A stretch of 60,132 bases of DNA from Mesostigma viride. Taxonomy: Eukaryota; Streptophyta; Mesostigmatophyceae; Mesostigmatales; Mesostigmataceae. Each line of letters starts with the position of its first letter. Within the stretch, counting starts at the first letter, position 1. Shown here piece by piece: positions 19,884 through 28,189 of this stretch. The notes beneath the pieces are model-generated. The model was not told the DNA's origin. It saw nothing but the letters and a program-made list of their open reading frames with translations, and ran no database searches. The stretch is taken from positions 1 through 60,132 of the forward strand of contig RPFO01002195.1 of the NCBI GenBank assembly GCA_009746045.1. The letters run 5' to 3'. A program made the position numbers and the translations under genes.

Positions 19884-19997
19884 GATATACTACACCCTAC
19901 GAAAAAGGTTTTCCAACAATACATTCGCGTGCATGAGGATGTGAGGAAACTTGATTCATTCCAAATATAGGTTTACATGTACATGATCACAACTCTT

Positions 19998-21005
19998 CTA
20001 CTGTGAGGAAACGTCCCACTTGTGGGGGCACCGCGGCGTCACCCCCCGGCTCCCCTTGTGGAAGACCGGGCCTACGTGCTTGATGCACAAGTCCACACCC
20101 CCACGCAAGAACGCAAACTTCTGGCACTCGTGCGCCGTCTCGGAGCATGCCTTGGAACAGAACACGGCGTCCCGGCACTCGCCGCACGCGTGCCACTGCG
20201 CGCTACCCTCTCCTACCGTCTTGGCGCACCCCTTTCCCATGCACTGGAGGGGGAGAGGGAGTCTTCTGACGGGCACCCAGGGCCGCAGCGCGGGCGACAG
20301 GCGGAACTTCTGTTTCCACTCGCTGGCGAGAGCCTTGGTGAAAATCCCGCCGTACCATGACTTCTGGCATCCGTCACGGCCGGACATGTCGCTGAAACAG
20401 GCGGCGATCATGATTTCGGTGTCCCTGTTGTACTGCATCGCCTGCCAGTAGGTGAAGAAGCAGCGGTCCTTCAACTCCTCGGCGGTGACCCAGTCAACCA
20501 CGACTTGTCGCGACGCCTGCGAGACGTGGCGGACACGGATCAGGAGCGCACCGCGGCCATACCGCGCGTCCCACTCCTTGCACTTGTCAAGCAGGACGTC
20601 ATAATGACCGCACAGGTGCTCGAACACTCTGGACAGGGCGACTTGCTGCAAGCCGACGGCGGAATCCCTCTTGAGGTCCGCCATCTTCTCCTCTTCGGTG
20701 CGCAAGGCGCCCTCCGCAAGCCAGCCGTTGAGTCGCTTGCGAGCGGCGATCACCTCGTCGGCGGTGGCGGGGACTTCGCCTCGCGAGACCTTCATGTCGT
20801 CGGCGACGGAGGCTGCCTTGTCGACGACTTGTTGGGAGCACTGCAGTGTGCGCACCTTTTTGATGGGATATGGCTGCCCAGGCCTTTCCTCCTTGCGCTT
20901 GCAGGAAACGATGGGAACTTTGGGCATGCCGTCGGTATTCGGCATTCCGGCGAGCGCTTGAATGGGCGACATCGCGACGAAGACGGGGTTCTTGTATTTT
21001 CCCAT
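19998..21005 (-). CDS. MYND-type zinc-finger protein
   Basis: This is an intact ORF of 335 residues from the ATG at 21005 (MGKYKNPVFVAMSPIQALAG). The first two thirds are alpha-helical with no known domain. Near the C-terminus lies a MYND-like finger: CMGKGC...CGECRDAVFCSKAC followed by H-x-C, matching the C-x(4)-C/C-x2-C/C-x3-C/H-C layout. MYND fingers mediate protein-protein contacts, often in transcriptional regulators. A TATAAG box lies about 85 bases upstream. The gene is divergent from the gene at 21684 across a repeat-rich promoter. Unlike genes to its left it has no frameshift. Confidence 0.7.
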   Translation of the reverse strand: MGKYKNPVFVAMSPIQALAGMPNTDGMPKVPIVSCKRKEERPGQPYPIKKVRTLQCSQQVVDKAASVADDMKVSRGEVPATADEVIAARKRLNGWLAEGALRTEEEKMADLKRDSAVGLQQVALSRVFEHLCGHYDVLLDKCKEWDARYGRGALLIRVRHVSQASRQVVVDWVTAEELKDRCFFTYWQAMQYNRDTEIMIAACFSDMSGRDGCQKSWYGGIFTKALASEWKQKFRLSPALRPWVPVRRLPLPLQCMGKGCAKTVGEGSAQWHACGECRDAVFCSKACSETAHECQKFAFLRGGVDLCIKHVGPVFHKGSRGVTPRCPHKWDVSSQ

Positions 21006-21017
21006 GACGGTGGACAA

Positions 21018-21683
21018 CGAGAGCGGTGAGGAGCTAGATTGCTAGAGAGGGAGCTGAGACCACGGTCTTGCGGCCGCCTGCGCTCTTCTTATACCCGCCC
21101 GGTCCGACATCTCGCGCCGTGATTGGCGGACGACATCTCACGTTCTGATTGGCTACCGGCCCGCGCGCCCCGCGCCGCCGCGCGACGTCCCTCGGATCCT
21201 TATCCCGACCATCGGTTACGACCCACGGCCGTCGGATCGCGCGCGCCGGGCGTCCGTTACCTTCTCTGTACACTCTTCCGGAAGACGGATAACGTTTCGC
21301 GCGACCGCCGTCCGATCGCAATCCCCGGTCGTCGGTTACGACACCGTGACCGCCGGATCGCGTCCCGCCGGGCGTCCGTTACCTTATCTATACACCCTTC
21401 TGGAAGACGGATAACGTTTCGCGCGCCCGTCGTCCGATCGCAACCCCTGACCATCGGTTACGCCCGACCGCCGTCGGATCCTACTCCTAGATTCGGTTAC
21501 GGATAGACTCGCGGTTACACCTGCGCGTGATTGGTGGGTCGGGGCGGCCCTCCTCCCTCGCACGCGATTGGTCCGTGCGGATGGTCGCGGACTTAAAAGG
21601 CGGTGCCCTCTGTCCAAAGGGGTCTTCTCGCCTCAGAACCACTCAAGTGAGCGAGACTCTGCCCGCGTCTCTCGTCGCCCGCC
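21018..21683. promoter_or_regulatory. Divergent promoter region with CCAAT boxes, two TATA boxes and a tandem duplication
   Basis: On the left the minus-strand TATAAG (about 21,090) sits about 85 bases from the ATG at 21005. On the right TTAAAAG (about 21,594) sits about 88 bases from the ATG at 21684. Next to each core promoter are two ATTGG (inverted CCAAT) sites: 21122 and 21147 on the left, 21529 and 21567 on the right. The middle holds two units of about 119 bp (about 21237-21355 and 21356-21475) sharing GGGCGTCCGTTACCTT and GAAGACGGATAACGTTTCGC, plus a partial third unit before them. The near mirror symmetry suggests shared regulation of the two genes. Confidence 0.6.
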
Positions 21684-22583
21684 ATGGACGCCTCCGACAA
21701 TCCCCCGCAGCTGTGCTGGTGCAACAAGTGCAAGGCGCACAAGCCCGTCGCCCTGTTCACCTCCGTGAAAGACGGCAACACACACACAAAACGGTGCGAC
21801 CCGTGCCGCGCCCGCGAACGCGTGTGGGCGCAAAAACACCGCCGCGAACAGGCGGAACGTCTCCGTCAGCTGACGACGTCTTCTCGCGTGGGTGCCAACA
21901 CATGGCGGCTTCCCAACTCGTGCGTGTCGTGCCCGCCGTTGCTGGACTCTACGCCGGTTCACGTGTTCCGCCGCGCACCGTGCCACACTCGCGAGGCTGT
22001 CGCCGTGGGCCCGTACGACCGCTTGGCCTGCCCGTCTTCCCCGCCGCCCTCGGTGGACAGCCCGAAATGGGTGTCGTTTTCGTCGTTTGCAAATTCGCCG
22101 GGGGGCGCGAGCGAGATCCAGTGCGTTGTGGATCGGCGGTGCGATCGCGACGACGGTGGTGCTTCGTGCGCCGGTACCGGATACCCCGCCCCCTTGTCGC
22201 GTTGCTCGCCGGTGGCGGACGGCTCGTTGTCGTCGTCGCCCCTGTTCACGTTCGTGGACGAAGACGCGATCCTGGATTTCGACTTTACCGACGAGGAGAT
22301 CTCGCGCATCATGCGGTCGCCCGACCCCGCCGAGACGCCCGTCGCGTCGACCACCGGTGCGGTGGATGAGACCCTCTCGTGTTCTATTGACGTGGGCGCG
22401 TTTTGGGCCGAGTGTGAGGAGAACTGGGAAAAGTATGGGAGCTGTTTCGCTCCCGGTGAGTTGGACAGGATTGAGGCGGAGACGCCTGGCCTGATGGCCG
22501 AGTTGAACCGCGAGTTGGCGCAGTACTCAGACCCGTTCTTTACAGCCCCCCCTCCGCCCGCGGGTGGCGGTGCGGTGTGTTGA
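21684..22583 (+). CDS. CxxC zinc-finger protein with acidic C-terminal half
   Basis: This is an intact ORF of 299 residues. Residues about 10-50 have CWCNKCKAHKP...RCDPCRARERVWAQ, a CxxC-x(n)-CxxC finger followed by a basic helix, as in small DNA-binding proteins of fungi, protists and giant viruses. The rest is Ser/Cys-rich and acidic, with hydrophobic-acidic patches (EDAILDFDFTDEEISRIM) that look like activation-domain sequence. A transcription-regulator role is inferred from this layout. The gene ends in an AATAAA signal at 22611. Confidence 0.6.
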   Translation: MDASDNPPQLCWCNKCKAHKPVALFTSVKDGNTHTKRCDPCRARERVWAQKHRREQAERLRQLTTSSRVGANTWRLPNSCVSCPPLLDSTPVHVFRRAPCHTREAVAVGPYDRLACPSSPPPSVDSPKWVSFSSFANSPGGASEIQCVVDRRCDRDDGGASCAGTGYPAPLSRCSPVADGSLSSSPLFTFVDEDAILDFDFTDEEISRIMRSPDPAETPVASTTGAVDETLSCSIDVGAFWAECEENWEKYGSCFAPGELDRIEAETPGLMAELNRELAQYSDPFFTAPPPPAGGGAVC

Positions 22584-22588
22584 GTCGC

Positions 22589-22623
22589 ATATACGGATCC
22601 GTATATTGTTAATAAAGTTTATT
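22589..22623. terminator. 18-bp perfect palindrome and AATAAAGTTTATT signal
   Basis: ATATACGGATCCGTATAT is a perfect palindrome six bases after the stop at 22583. It is followed by AATAAAGTTTATT (22611-22623), identical to the signal at 11882-11894. Confidence 0.5.
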
Positions 22624-22715
22624 GGGTTCGTGTGTCTCTCGGTGCGCGCTTGTGTGTTGGATCGCGGCCCCGCGGCTTGTGTCCCCCTCCCCGTCCCGTC
22701 CCCGGCCCCGCGCCG

Positions 22716-23456
22716 GAGCGGTTCGGGCTGTCCCCCACGGCACTGGCCGTCTCCCACGGCAAACGAAAAGTTTGAAAAGTTCGGGCGAACAGGATAGCCC
22801 GAACTTTTCAGGATAGCCCGAACTTTTCAGAGCCTCCCACGCGAAAACGAAAAGTTTCAAAAAGTTTTGGCTCTGATTCCCACGGCAAATGAAAAGTTTG
22901 AAAAGTTCGGGCTATGGTTCGGGCGAACGCAGAATCGCCCGAACCGCCAACTTAGTTCCCACTGGCGGGGGTGTGCACGGGTAGGGGTGTGTATATCCTT
23001 TGTGTTGGTTTGCTAACACATAAAATATAGGTAGGGTTGCTAACACATATTATTATGGGTATGGCTGTATACAGGGTAGTGTGTAGTGGTAAATAATATG
23101 TGTTAGGAAGTGTGTTCAAATAATATGTGTTAGGAAGCATGTGCAATATTTTATGTGTTAGGAAAGGAAGGTAGAGTATATACGAAAGTGCGGTGCACCC
23201 CGTCCGGTGGGGACTAAGTTGGCGGTTCGTGCTATTTTTCGTTCGCCCGAACCTTCGCCCGAACTTTTCAAACTTTTCAATTGCCGTGGGACTCAGAGCC
23301 AAAACTTTTCAAAACTTTTGGTTTTCCCGTGGGAGGTTTTGAAAAGTTCGGGCTATCGCGAAAAGTTCGGGCGAACAGGATAGCCCGAACTTTTCAAACT
23401 TTTCATTTTCCGTGGGATTCGTCGAGTGTCGTGGGGGATAGCCCGAACCGTTCGCC
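22716..23456. repeat. Large imperfect palindrome with AT-rich centre
   Basis: The left arm (about 22716-22970) and right arm (about 23205-23456) are imperfect reverse complements over their whole length. Matched landmarks are GGTTCGGGCTGTCCCCCAC / GTGGGGGATAGCCCGAACC, GAAAAGTTTGAAAAGTTCGG / its complement, TTTTGGCTCTGA / TCAGAGCCAAAA and CCGCCAACTTAGT / ACTAAGTTGGCGG. The centre (about 22970-23205) is AT-rich with AATATGTGTTAGGAA-type repeats that are themselves inverted about the same axis (near 23086). It could form a large cruciform. No gene is present in 22624-24118. Confidence 0.75.
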
Positions 23457-23498
23457 CGAACCGTTCGCCCGAACCGTTCGCCCGAACCGTTCGCCCGC
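23443..23498. repeat. 13-bp tandem repeat, about four copies
   Basis: CCCGAACCGTTCG repeats head to tail at the right edge of the large palindrome. Each unit is itself partly self-complementary (GAACCGTTC). Confidence 0.7.
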
Positions 23499-23584
23499 CC
23501 CGCCCGGCGGTGTGCGTCCGCTTTCCGTCGTCCGCGCGCCGACTCGGCACTTACTCGACCCGGATTCGGCCCGCGGGGCGTGGA

Positions 23585-24055
23585 GGGTCCACGGGCGCCT
23601 GTCACGTGCCGTAACCGGCGCCTGTCGGCCCGCGCAGTCCCGTGCAGTGCTTGTTACTGGCACCAGTCACCCATGGGGCTTGCAACTGGCGCCTGCCACC
23701 TGCCAGAACCGGCGCCTGTCAGCCCGCGCCGTCCCGTGCAAGGTTTACTACTGTCCCCTGACACACGTGGCACTGGCAGCTGGCGGCGGTCACCCACGGG
23801 AATTGCCACTGGCGCCTGTACCCTGTCAGAACCGGCGCCTGTCAGCACGCGCAGTCCCATGCAGGATTGACTACTGCCGCCTGTCACCCACGCGAGTTGC
23901 TGCTGGCGCCCGTCACCCACGAAAGTGGTGGCTGGCGTCTGACACCTGCCGGAACCAGCGCCTGTCAGCCCGCCGCCTGTCCGATCCGGCGCCTGTCGGC
24001 CCGCGCGTGCTGCCGGGGCTTCTAAGTCCGCGAGTCCGCGCCGCCGGGCTATCTA
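23585..24055. repeat. Degenerate intergenic repeat array
   Basis: AACC(G/A)GCGCCTGTC recurs near 23613, 23708, 23829 and 23953, alternating with CGCCTGTCACCCACG-like units; spacing is about 95-124 bases. The array ends in CGCGAGTCCGCGCCGCCGG before the 3' end of the RING-like gene. The same end sequence and unit type recur at 26170-26370. Confidence 0.65.
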
Positions 24056-24118
24056 TGTGGGGCTCATTGTGGGGACTTTATAAGGAAAACAATCCAAGCT
24101 TTATTAGTACTGCACCAT

Positions 24119-24787
24119 TCACATATCCTCATAGGCAGCAGCCAGCAGGCTCTTCTCGGGGCTGTACACAAAGTACGGGGCCTCCGAAAGGTGTTTTGCG
24201 CGGCCCAAATCGATCAGCACTTCGATCAAAGGGTCCGCAGCGCACAAGGGGCACCACATGCCGCGCTTGCCGCTCGTTTCTATGGTCTGCACAGCGCAAT
24301 CCACACACACACCGTGGATATGGATATGCTCCTGAGGGTCCTCCCCTCCGCTGGCATCCTGCTGCGGATCCAGCAGGAAATCGGTGTGCTTCTTGCACAC
24401 GCCGCAAGTAACAGGCCCCCGCACACTGGCAGCCCTGTTCTGTGCAGGCGGTTCTGCGCGCGCGCTCTTCCCAAAAACGCCCGAATCGCAGAGGAAGGCG
24501 CCCACCGATGCGGCATTCTCGCAGAAAATCTCGCCGCCCGGCAGCACTTGGATATCGTGCATGTGCGCGTCCCGCTTGTACTTCTCATCGAATTCGTGCG
24601 TGTTTGCGTGCCCCTGCTTGGTTTTCACAGCCCCCAGGAACTTTGCCACCTTGTCCTCGGTGTCCCGCTGTTTCAGGTACACCTTCATGGCGGGGGACTG
24701 CTCGCCATTGCCGTTTGCAGGCGGCTGGCGCTTGGCAGGAGGGACATCCGTTGCCGCCATAGCCGGCTTATCGCGGGAGGGCTCCAT
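24119..24787 (-). CDS. RING-like zinc-finger protein
   Basis: This is an intact ORF of 222 residues from the ATG at 24787. The N-terminal half is basic and helical (MKVYLKQRDTEDKVAKFLGA). Residues about 145-205 show CGVCKKH...HIHGVCVDC...WCPLC, a C2-H-x-H-C2-C2 arrangement compatible with a RING or RING-H2 finger; such fingers act in ubiquitin ligases. An E3 role is inference. A TATA-like ATAAAAC lies about 65 bases upstream, and GGAATATTCC motifs lie in the intergenic region shared with the divergent gene at 25234. Confidence 0.6.
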   Translation of the reverse strand: MEPSRDKPAMAATDVPPAKRQPPANGNGEQSPAMKVYLKQRDTEDKVAKFLGAVKTKQGHANTHEFDEKYKRDAHMHDIQVLPGGEIFCENAASVGAFLCDSGVFGKSARAEPPAQNRAASVRGPVTCGVCKKHTDFLLDPQQDASGGEDPQEHIHIHGVCVDCAVQTIETSGKRGMWCPLCAADPLIEVLIDLGRAKHLSEAPYFVYSPEKSLLAAAYEDM

Positions 24788-25233
24788 TGCAGTGAGAGGA
24801 GTTGGTTTTGAGTGGTGCTGGGCGGATTGGGACCCCCAAACGCCCGCCTCCGCGTTTTATCCCTGCCGAGGCCCGCGCGAAGCGCGCGACACCCACGACA
24901 GTCCAATGGTAGTCCGACGCGTGTCACGCGGGCACGACACGGCGGCATATTCCCACGAATATTCAAAGCGGACCAATGGGACGCTGCCACGTGGCGGCGG
25001 CGCGGCGCTTCCACGGGATATTCATGGGAATATTCCCGGCGCGGCGCCCTTCTGGAAGGCGCGGCGCTCCGAGGATATTCCGTGGGAATATTCCGTCCCA
25101 CCAATCCGGACCTGCCGCGTGGCACGGGACTATTGGGCGGGGCGGGCGGGGTGCGGGCACATAAGCGGAGGAGGGCGAGTTTGGCAGCCAAACCACGCCA
25201 ATCCGCACGAGCACGCACAGACTGTCAGCCGCT
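24788..25233. promoter_or_regulatory. Divergent promoter with GGAATATTCC-type palindromes, CCAAT and G-box
   Basis: Between the RING-like and MYND genes lie several ATTCC...GGAATATTC units (24948-24965, 25016-25036 and 25074-25094), CCAAT boxes (24903, 24974, 25100) and CACGTGG (about 24988). Core elements GGATAAAAC (minus) and CACATAAG (plus) lie near each gene. GAATATTC fits one pair of heat-shock-element half sites, but the wider spacing does not, so it may be a different factor's site. The same motifs recur upstream of the gene at 27077. Confidence 0.55.
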
Positions 25234-26028
25234 ATGGATTCCACCCCTCTGATTGCCAATGAGCTCCCTCAGGATCACTCCGACCTGTTCGCGGAGTTGT
25301 GCGGGGGCTGGTACCGCTTGGTGGTGCGCAAGGCCATGGAAAACTCCAGCAATTTGTACAGCTGCGTGAATGAGTGGGAAAAGAAGTTGAAAACCCCCTT
25401 TTGCGTGCTGGTTCGTTTCGACTCCTTTACGGCTCTGGATCGCCAGTTGGAGTTTGAATTCATTGACGTACGCACTGCGATCAGCAGGAAGTACTGCGTT
25501 CGCAGTCAGATCCTGTCCCACATTCGCCCTGAGAGCGAGTTCATGCTTCTGTGCGTCCTCCTTCGCGAGAAGAAGGAGGACGACGGGTTCATCGACCTGG
25601 TTACCAGGATTGGCCTGTCCTTCCGCGTGCCCAAGGACGCGGACAAGATCGTTGCGAGGACGGCGTTTCCCTATACCCGCCCCTGCGAGAAGGTGGTGAT
25701 CGCAGTGCGCACGCCCATTTTGGACAGCCCCATTGGTCCTTTCCCCGAGTCGGTTCGCGGTTTCTGTGCTGCGCCGGGGTGTGAGAAGAAGGGAAAGAGC
25801 GAGGTGAAGCGCAGGTGCGCCAGCTGCCAGGATGCGCGGTACTGCTCCCGCGAGTGCCAGGTTGCGCACTGGAAGATCCACAAGGCGGACTGCACTCTGC
25901 TCACCCACGTGTGGACTTGCACCTCTGGTGTGAAGTTCCCCCTGCGCGGGGACACTCTGCGTGTGAAAGACGATTGCACTGGGTTTGAGGGCCGCCAGAC
26001 GCCCTGCCTGCGCATGTACAACCGCTAA
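25234..26028 (+). CDS. MYND-type zinc-finger protein
   Basis: This is an intact ORF of 264 residues. A novel N-terminal domain of about 175 residues (LFAELCGGWYRLVVRKAMEN near the start) is followed by a clear MYND finger: CAAPGCEKKG...CASCQDARYCSRECQVAHW and HKADC. The tail has a further Cys pair. MYND domains recruit partner proteins, usually in chromatin or stress regulation. It is unlike the MYND protein at 19998 outside the finger, and no SET domain is present. It shares a divergent promoter with the RING-like gene. Confidence 0.75.
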   Translation: MDSTPLIANELPQDHSDLFAELCGGWYRLVVRKAMENSSNLYSCVNEWEKKLKTPFCVLVRFDSFTALDRQLEFEFIDVRTAISRKYCVRSQILSHIRPESEFMLLCVLLREKKEDDGFIDLVTRIGLSFRVPKDADKIVARTAFPYTRPCEKVVIAVRTPILDSPIGPFPESVRGFCAAPGCEKKGKSEVKRRCASCQDARYCSRECQVAHWKIHKADCTLLTHVWTCTSGVKFPLRGDTLRVKDDCTGFEGRQTPCLRMYNR

Positions 26029-26169
26029 ACAGCCAGGCCTGCATGCCTGCAAAGGGGTCTAGCAATGGCCTAATCCTTATGATTCTTATTGTAATGAAAT
26101 GACATTTCCTTATGTGCATGGGACTTGAACTATTCCAATGAGTCATATAGCAACTAGGCCCATAGAATA

Positions 26170-26370
26170 ACACTGCCGCCTGTCACCCACGCCACTGCCT
26201 ACTGCCACCCGTCACCCCCGCCACTGCCTGCTGCCGCCTGTCACTCACGCCACTGCCTGCTGCCACCCGTCACCCACGGCACTGTATGCGGTCGTCTGCC
26301 TGTCTCATGGTGACAGACGCCAGCATACTGTACTATATATTCCGCGAGTCCGCGCCGCCGGTCTATTTCC
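26170..26370. repeat. Second copy of the CGCCTGTCACCCACG repeat array
   Basis: CTGCCGCCTGTCACCCACG and CTGCCACCCGTCACCC(A/C)CG units repeat about four times, followed by CGCGAGTCCGCGCCGCCGG(T)CTAT. This is the same unit and end sequence as the array at 23.6-24.05 kb, and both lie just before the 3' end of a minus-strand gene. Confidence 0.65.
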
Positions 26371-26468
26371 TAGTGCATTGGATGATGGAACAAGGTTGGT
26401 AGGAAATGGGCTTTGGTTATTCATGAATAGTCACTTTCTATTCACCAAGTCCTCTTTTCCCAGGAGGA

Positions 26469-27077
26469 TCATGCCCACATGACATACACGACAAACTGCT
26501 TCAGGCAGCTCCCCACGCACAAATTGGCCAGCTGGAAGCTGAGCCCGCCAAACTCCAGGAGGCCGGCGGCCATGTAGGCATCGCGGATGCAGTGGAGAAG
26601 CTGCAAGGCGCGCGCTTCCGGCGTAAACTGGTTGTCGGGGGAGGGCAGGGAGGCAATGAAGTCGTCCTTGGCGGCCCTTGCTCCCTCACAGGGCTGCAAG
26701 TCCATGGACCGCAGGAGTTCCTCAACGAAATGTGTGTAGACCCACTCCATCTCGTGCTTCCTGGTGCACTCGCGCTCAAAGATGAGCGACTCGTTTAGTG
26801 GCAGCGTGGCCACGGAGAGCGACTTGATGATATCGTGCAACTCAGGGCCGTGGTGGTTCTCGAGGATGGGGTTCTGCCTAACCCCGTGATCGAGGCGTGC
26901 GACGCACTCATTCATCAGCATCTGCCTCAGATCATTCACAAGGTTCTCCTTTTCCCCTTTGACACCATCCCACACCTGCTGCATGGCCTTGTCGACACCA
27001 CACCCATAGGGCCATGCCAAGCGCACGATATTGTGCGCAATTTCTGCTGGCAGGCTGTTGAAAGATGCAGCGGCCAT
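26469..27077 (-). CDS. F-box-like protein
   Basis: This is an intact ORF of 202 residues from the ATG at 27077. The N-terminus FNSLPAEIAHNIVRLAW resembles the first helices of an F-box (LP.E....I). The rest is helical (FVEELLRSMDLQPCEGARAA) with no recognised repeat. If it is an F-box, it would link substrates to SCF ubiquitin ligases, which would fit the RING-like and OTU genes nearby. The match is short and could be chance. Upstream DNA has the same GGAATATTCC motifs as the 24.8-25.2 kb promoter. Confidence 0.45.
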   Translation of the reverse strand: MAAASFNSLPAEIAHNIVRLAWPYGCGVDKAMQQVWDGVKGEKENLVNDLRQMLMNECVARLDHGVRQNPILENHHGPELHDIIKSLSVATLPLNESLIFERECTRKHEMEWVYTHFVEELLRSMDLQPCEGARAAKDDFIASLPSPDNQFTPEARALQLLHCIRDAYMAAGLLEFGGLSFQLANLCVGSCLKQFVVYVMWA

Positions 27078-27360
27078 GGATTCTTGCTTTGGTGCTAGGG
27101 GTTGTGTGGGAGCAGGCGAGAAGTGCCCACCTTGGCGAGGGGCCGGACCTTAGTACCCCACCCGACGGCATCTCCGTGGAATATTCCATCCGACGGCATA
27201 TTCCCGGGAATATTCCGTGCGGCGCGACGCTCCCACGGGACTGGCGCGACGCCATGCCACGTGTCGACTGTCTGTAGGGTGGGCCGCGCCACAAGCGCCA
27301 CGCGGTAGTCTCCCACGAAGGTGTATAGACTGCCACGTGGCTGGGAGCGTGCCACGTCAC
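27078..27360 (-). promoter_or_regulatory. GGAATATTCC promoter of the F-box-like gene and end of GC-rich block
   Basis: Two GGAATATTCC-type sites lie at about 27177 and 27207, each preceded by a GACGGCAT word. A G-box (CACGTG) lies near 27259, and CACGTGG recurs at 27333. Beyond about 27360 the DNA turns AT-rich with no viral-type gene, so I place the viral/host boundary here. 27361-27695 holds nothing I recognise. Confidence 0.5.
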
Positions 27361-27695
27361 TCCCATCTAATTCCACGTAGTACACGGCACGCAGACTTAG
27401 TCCAAAGTACTAGAAAGTTGCTATAATATAATACAACGCAAGATTGGTTAGCATATTTTAGTAGCTGATAGTACAGATGTGACGAGGATATACTGGGCGT
27501 ACTTTCACGTAGTTCGTTCTAGTACAGACTATATGAATTTAGTTCAATCATAGTACCACGCCAATATATGGTATCATTGTATCTCATGCAAGTATCGTGT
27601 AGCAACAATGATGCCACGTGGCAGCCCGGCATGGCATGGCAAGTAGGTCCGTATGGAAAATGGGGTCACCTTAGGGTTTTGTAGTCCTTACCCTC

Positions 27696-28010
27696 ATGGG
27701 CCTGGTAGGTGAGGTAGAACTGCGAGGGTGCCACCGCCTTCCCCACTCACGGGACAAGGCGGCTCCCCCACCAGTCCTGCTCACCTTCCCTTCCCGTGAG
27801 GACAAGCAGCGGTTCCTCTCTCGTCGCAAGCGGTTGCACGACCTCACCTGGACGCTGGATGACGACCTGACCCCCGCTCAGCAGCAGCAGCGACGTGACC
27901 TGTGGCCTGAATACCTCCGCCACAAGCAGGACCCCCAGAAGCCCAAGGTGTATTGGAGGGGCGGGGACCTGATGATCAACCACAAGATGTGGACGCCCCC
28001 AGCGGGCTAG
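27696..28010 (+). pseudogene. LINE ORF1-like C-terminal fragment
   Basis: The open frame encodes VLLTFPSREDKQRFLSRRKR, then DLTPAQQQQRRDLWPEYLRH and KVYWRGGDLMIN. This order (a strand with SxxDKxxxL, then DLTxxQQxxRR, then a strand with GxxL.I) matches the C-terminal region of L1-type ORF1 proteins from algae and plants. It has no intact start or neighbouring reverse transcriptase, so it is a truncated copy. The region upstream to 27361 is AT-rich without features. Confidence 0.5.
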
Positions 28011-28189
28011 AATAGCCCTAGCTTGACTTCATTGGTAGTCACTGCCGCCATGGCAGCCATGCTTAGAATGTTTGCCTAGTTGTGCCACCTTACCTAGTCA
28101 CGTGCACCGCAAACGCACGGTACACAACCAGCCATAGCTCGATAGCTTAGTCCTTGTACAGCCATGCTACGTCCTGGCTTCGATCAGAT

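Noticed and set aside
1-19900. Programmed ribosomal frameshifting at every break
   Set aside because: Too many sites, most without a slippery heptamer or downstream structure; missing bases in runs are a simpler cause.
25016-25095. Canonical heat-shock elements
   Set aside because: GAATATTC fits two half sites, but the third half site is offset by four or five bases instead of two.
26105-26165. tRNA-like sequence on the minus strand (TTCAAGTCC box)
   Set aside because: A T-loop-like word is present but no A box, acceptor stem or anticodon stem can be paired.
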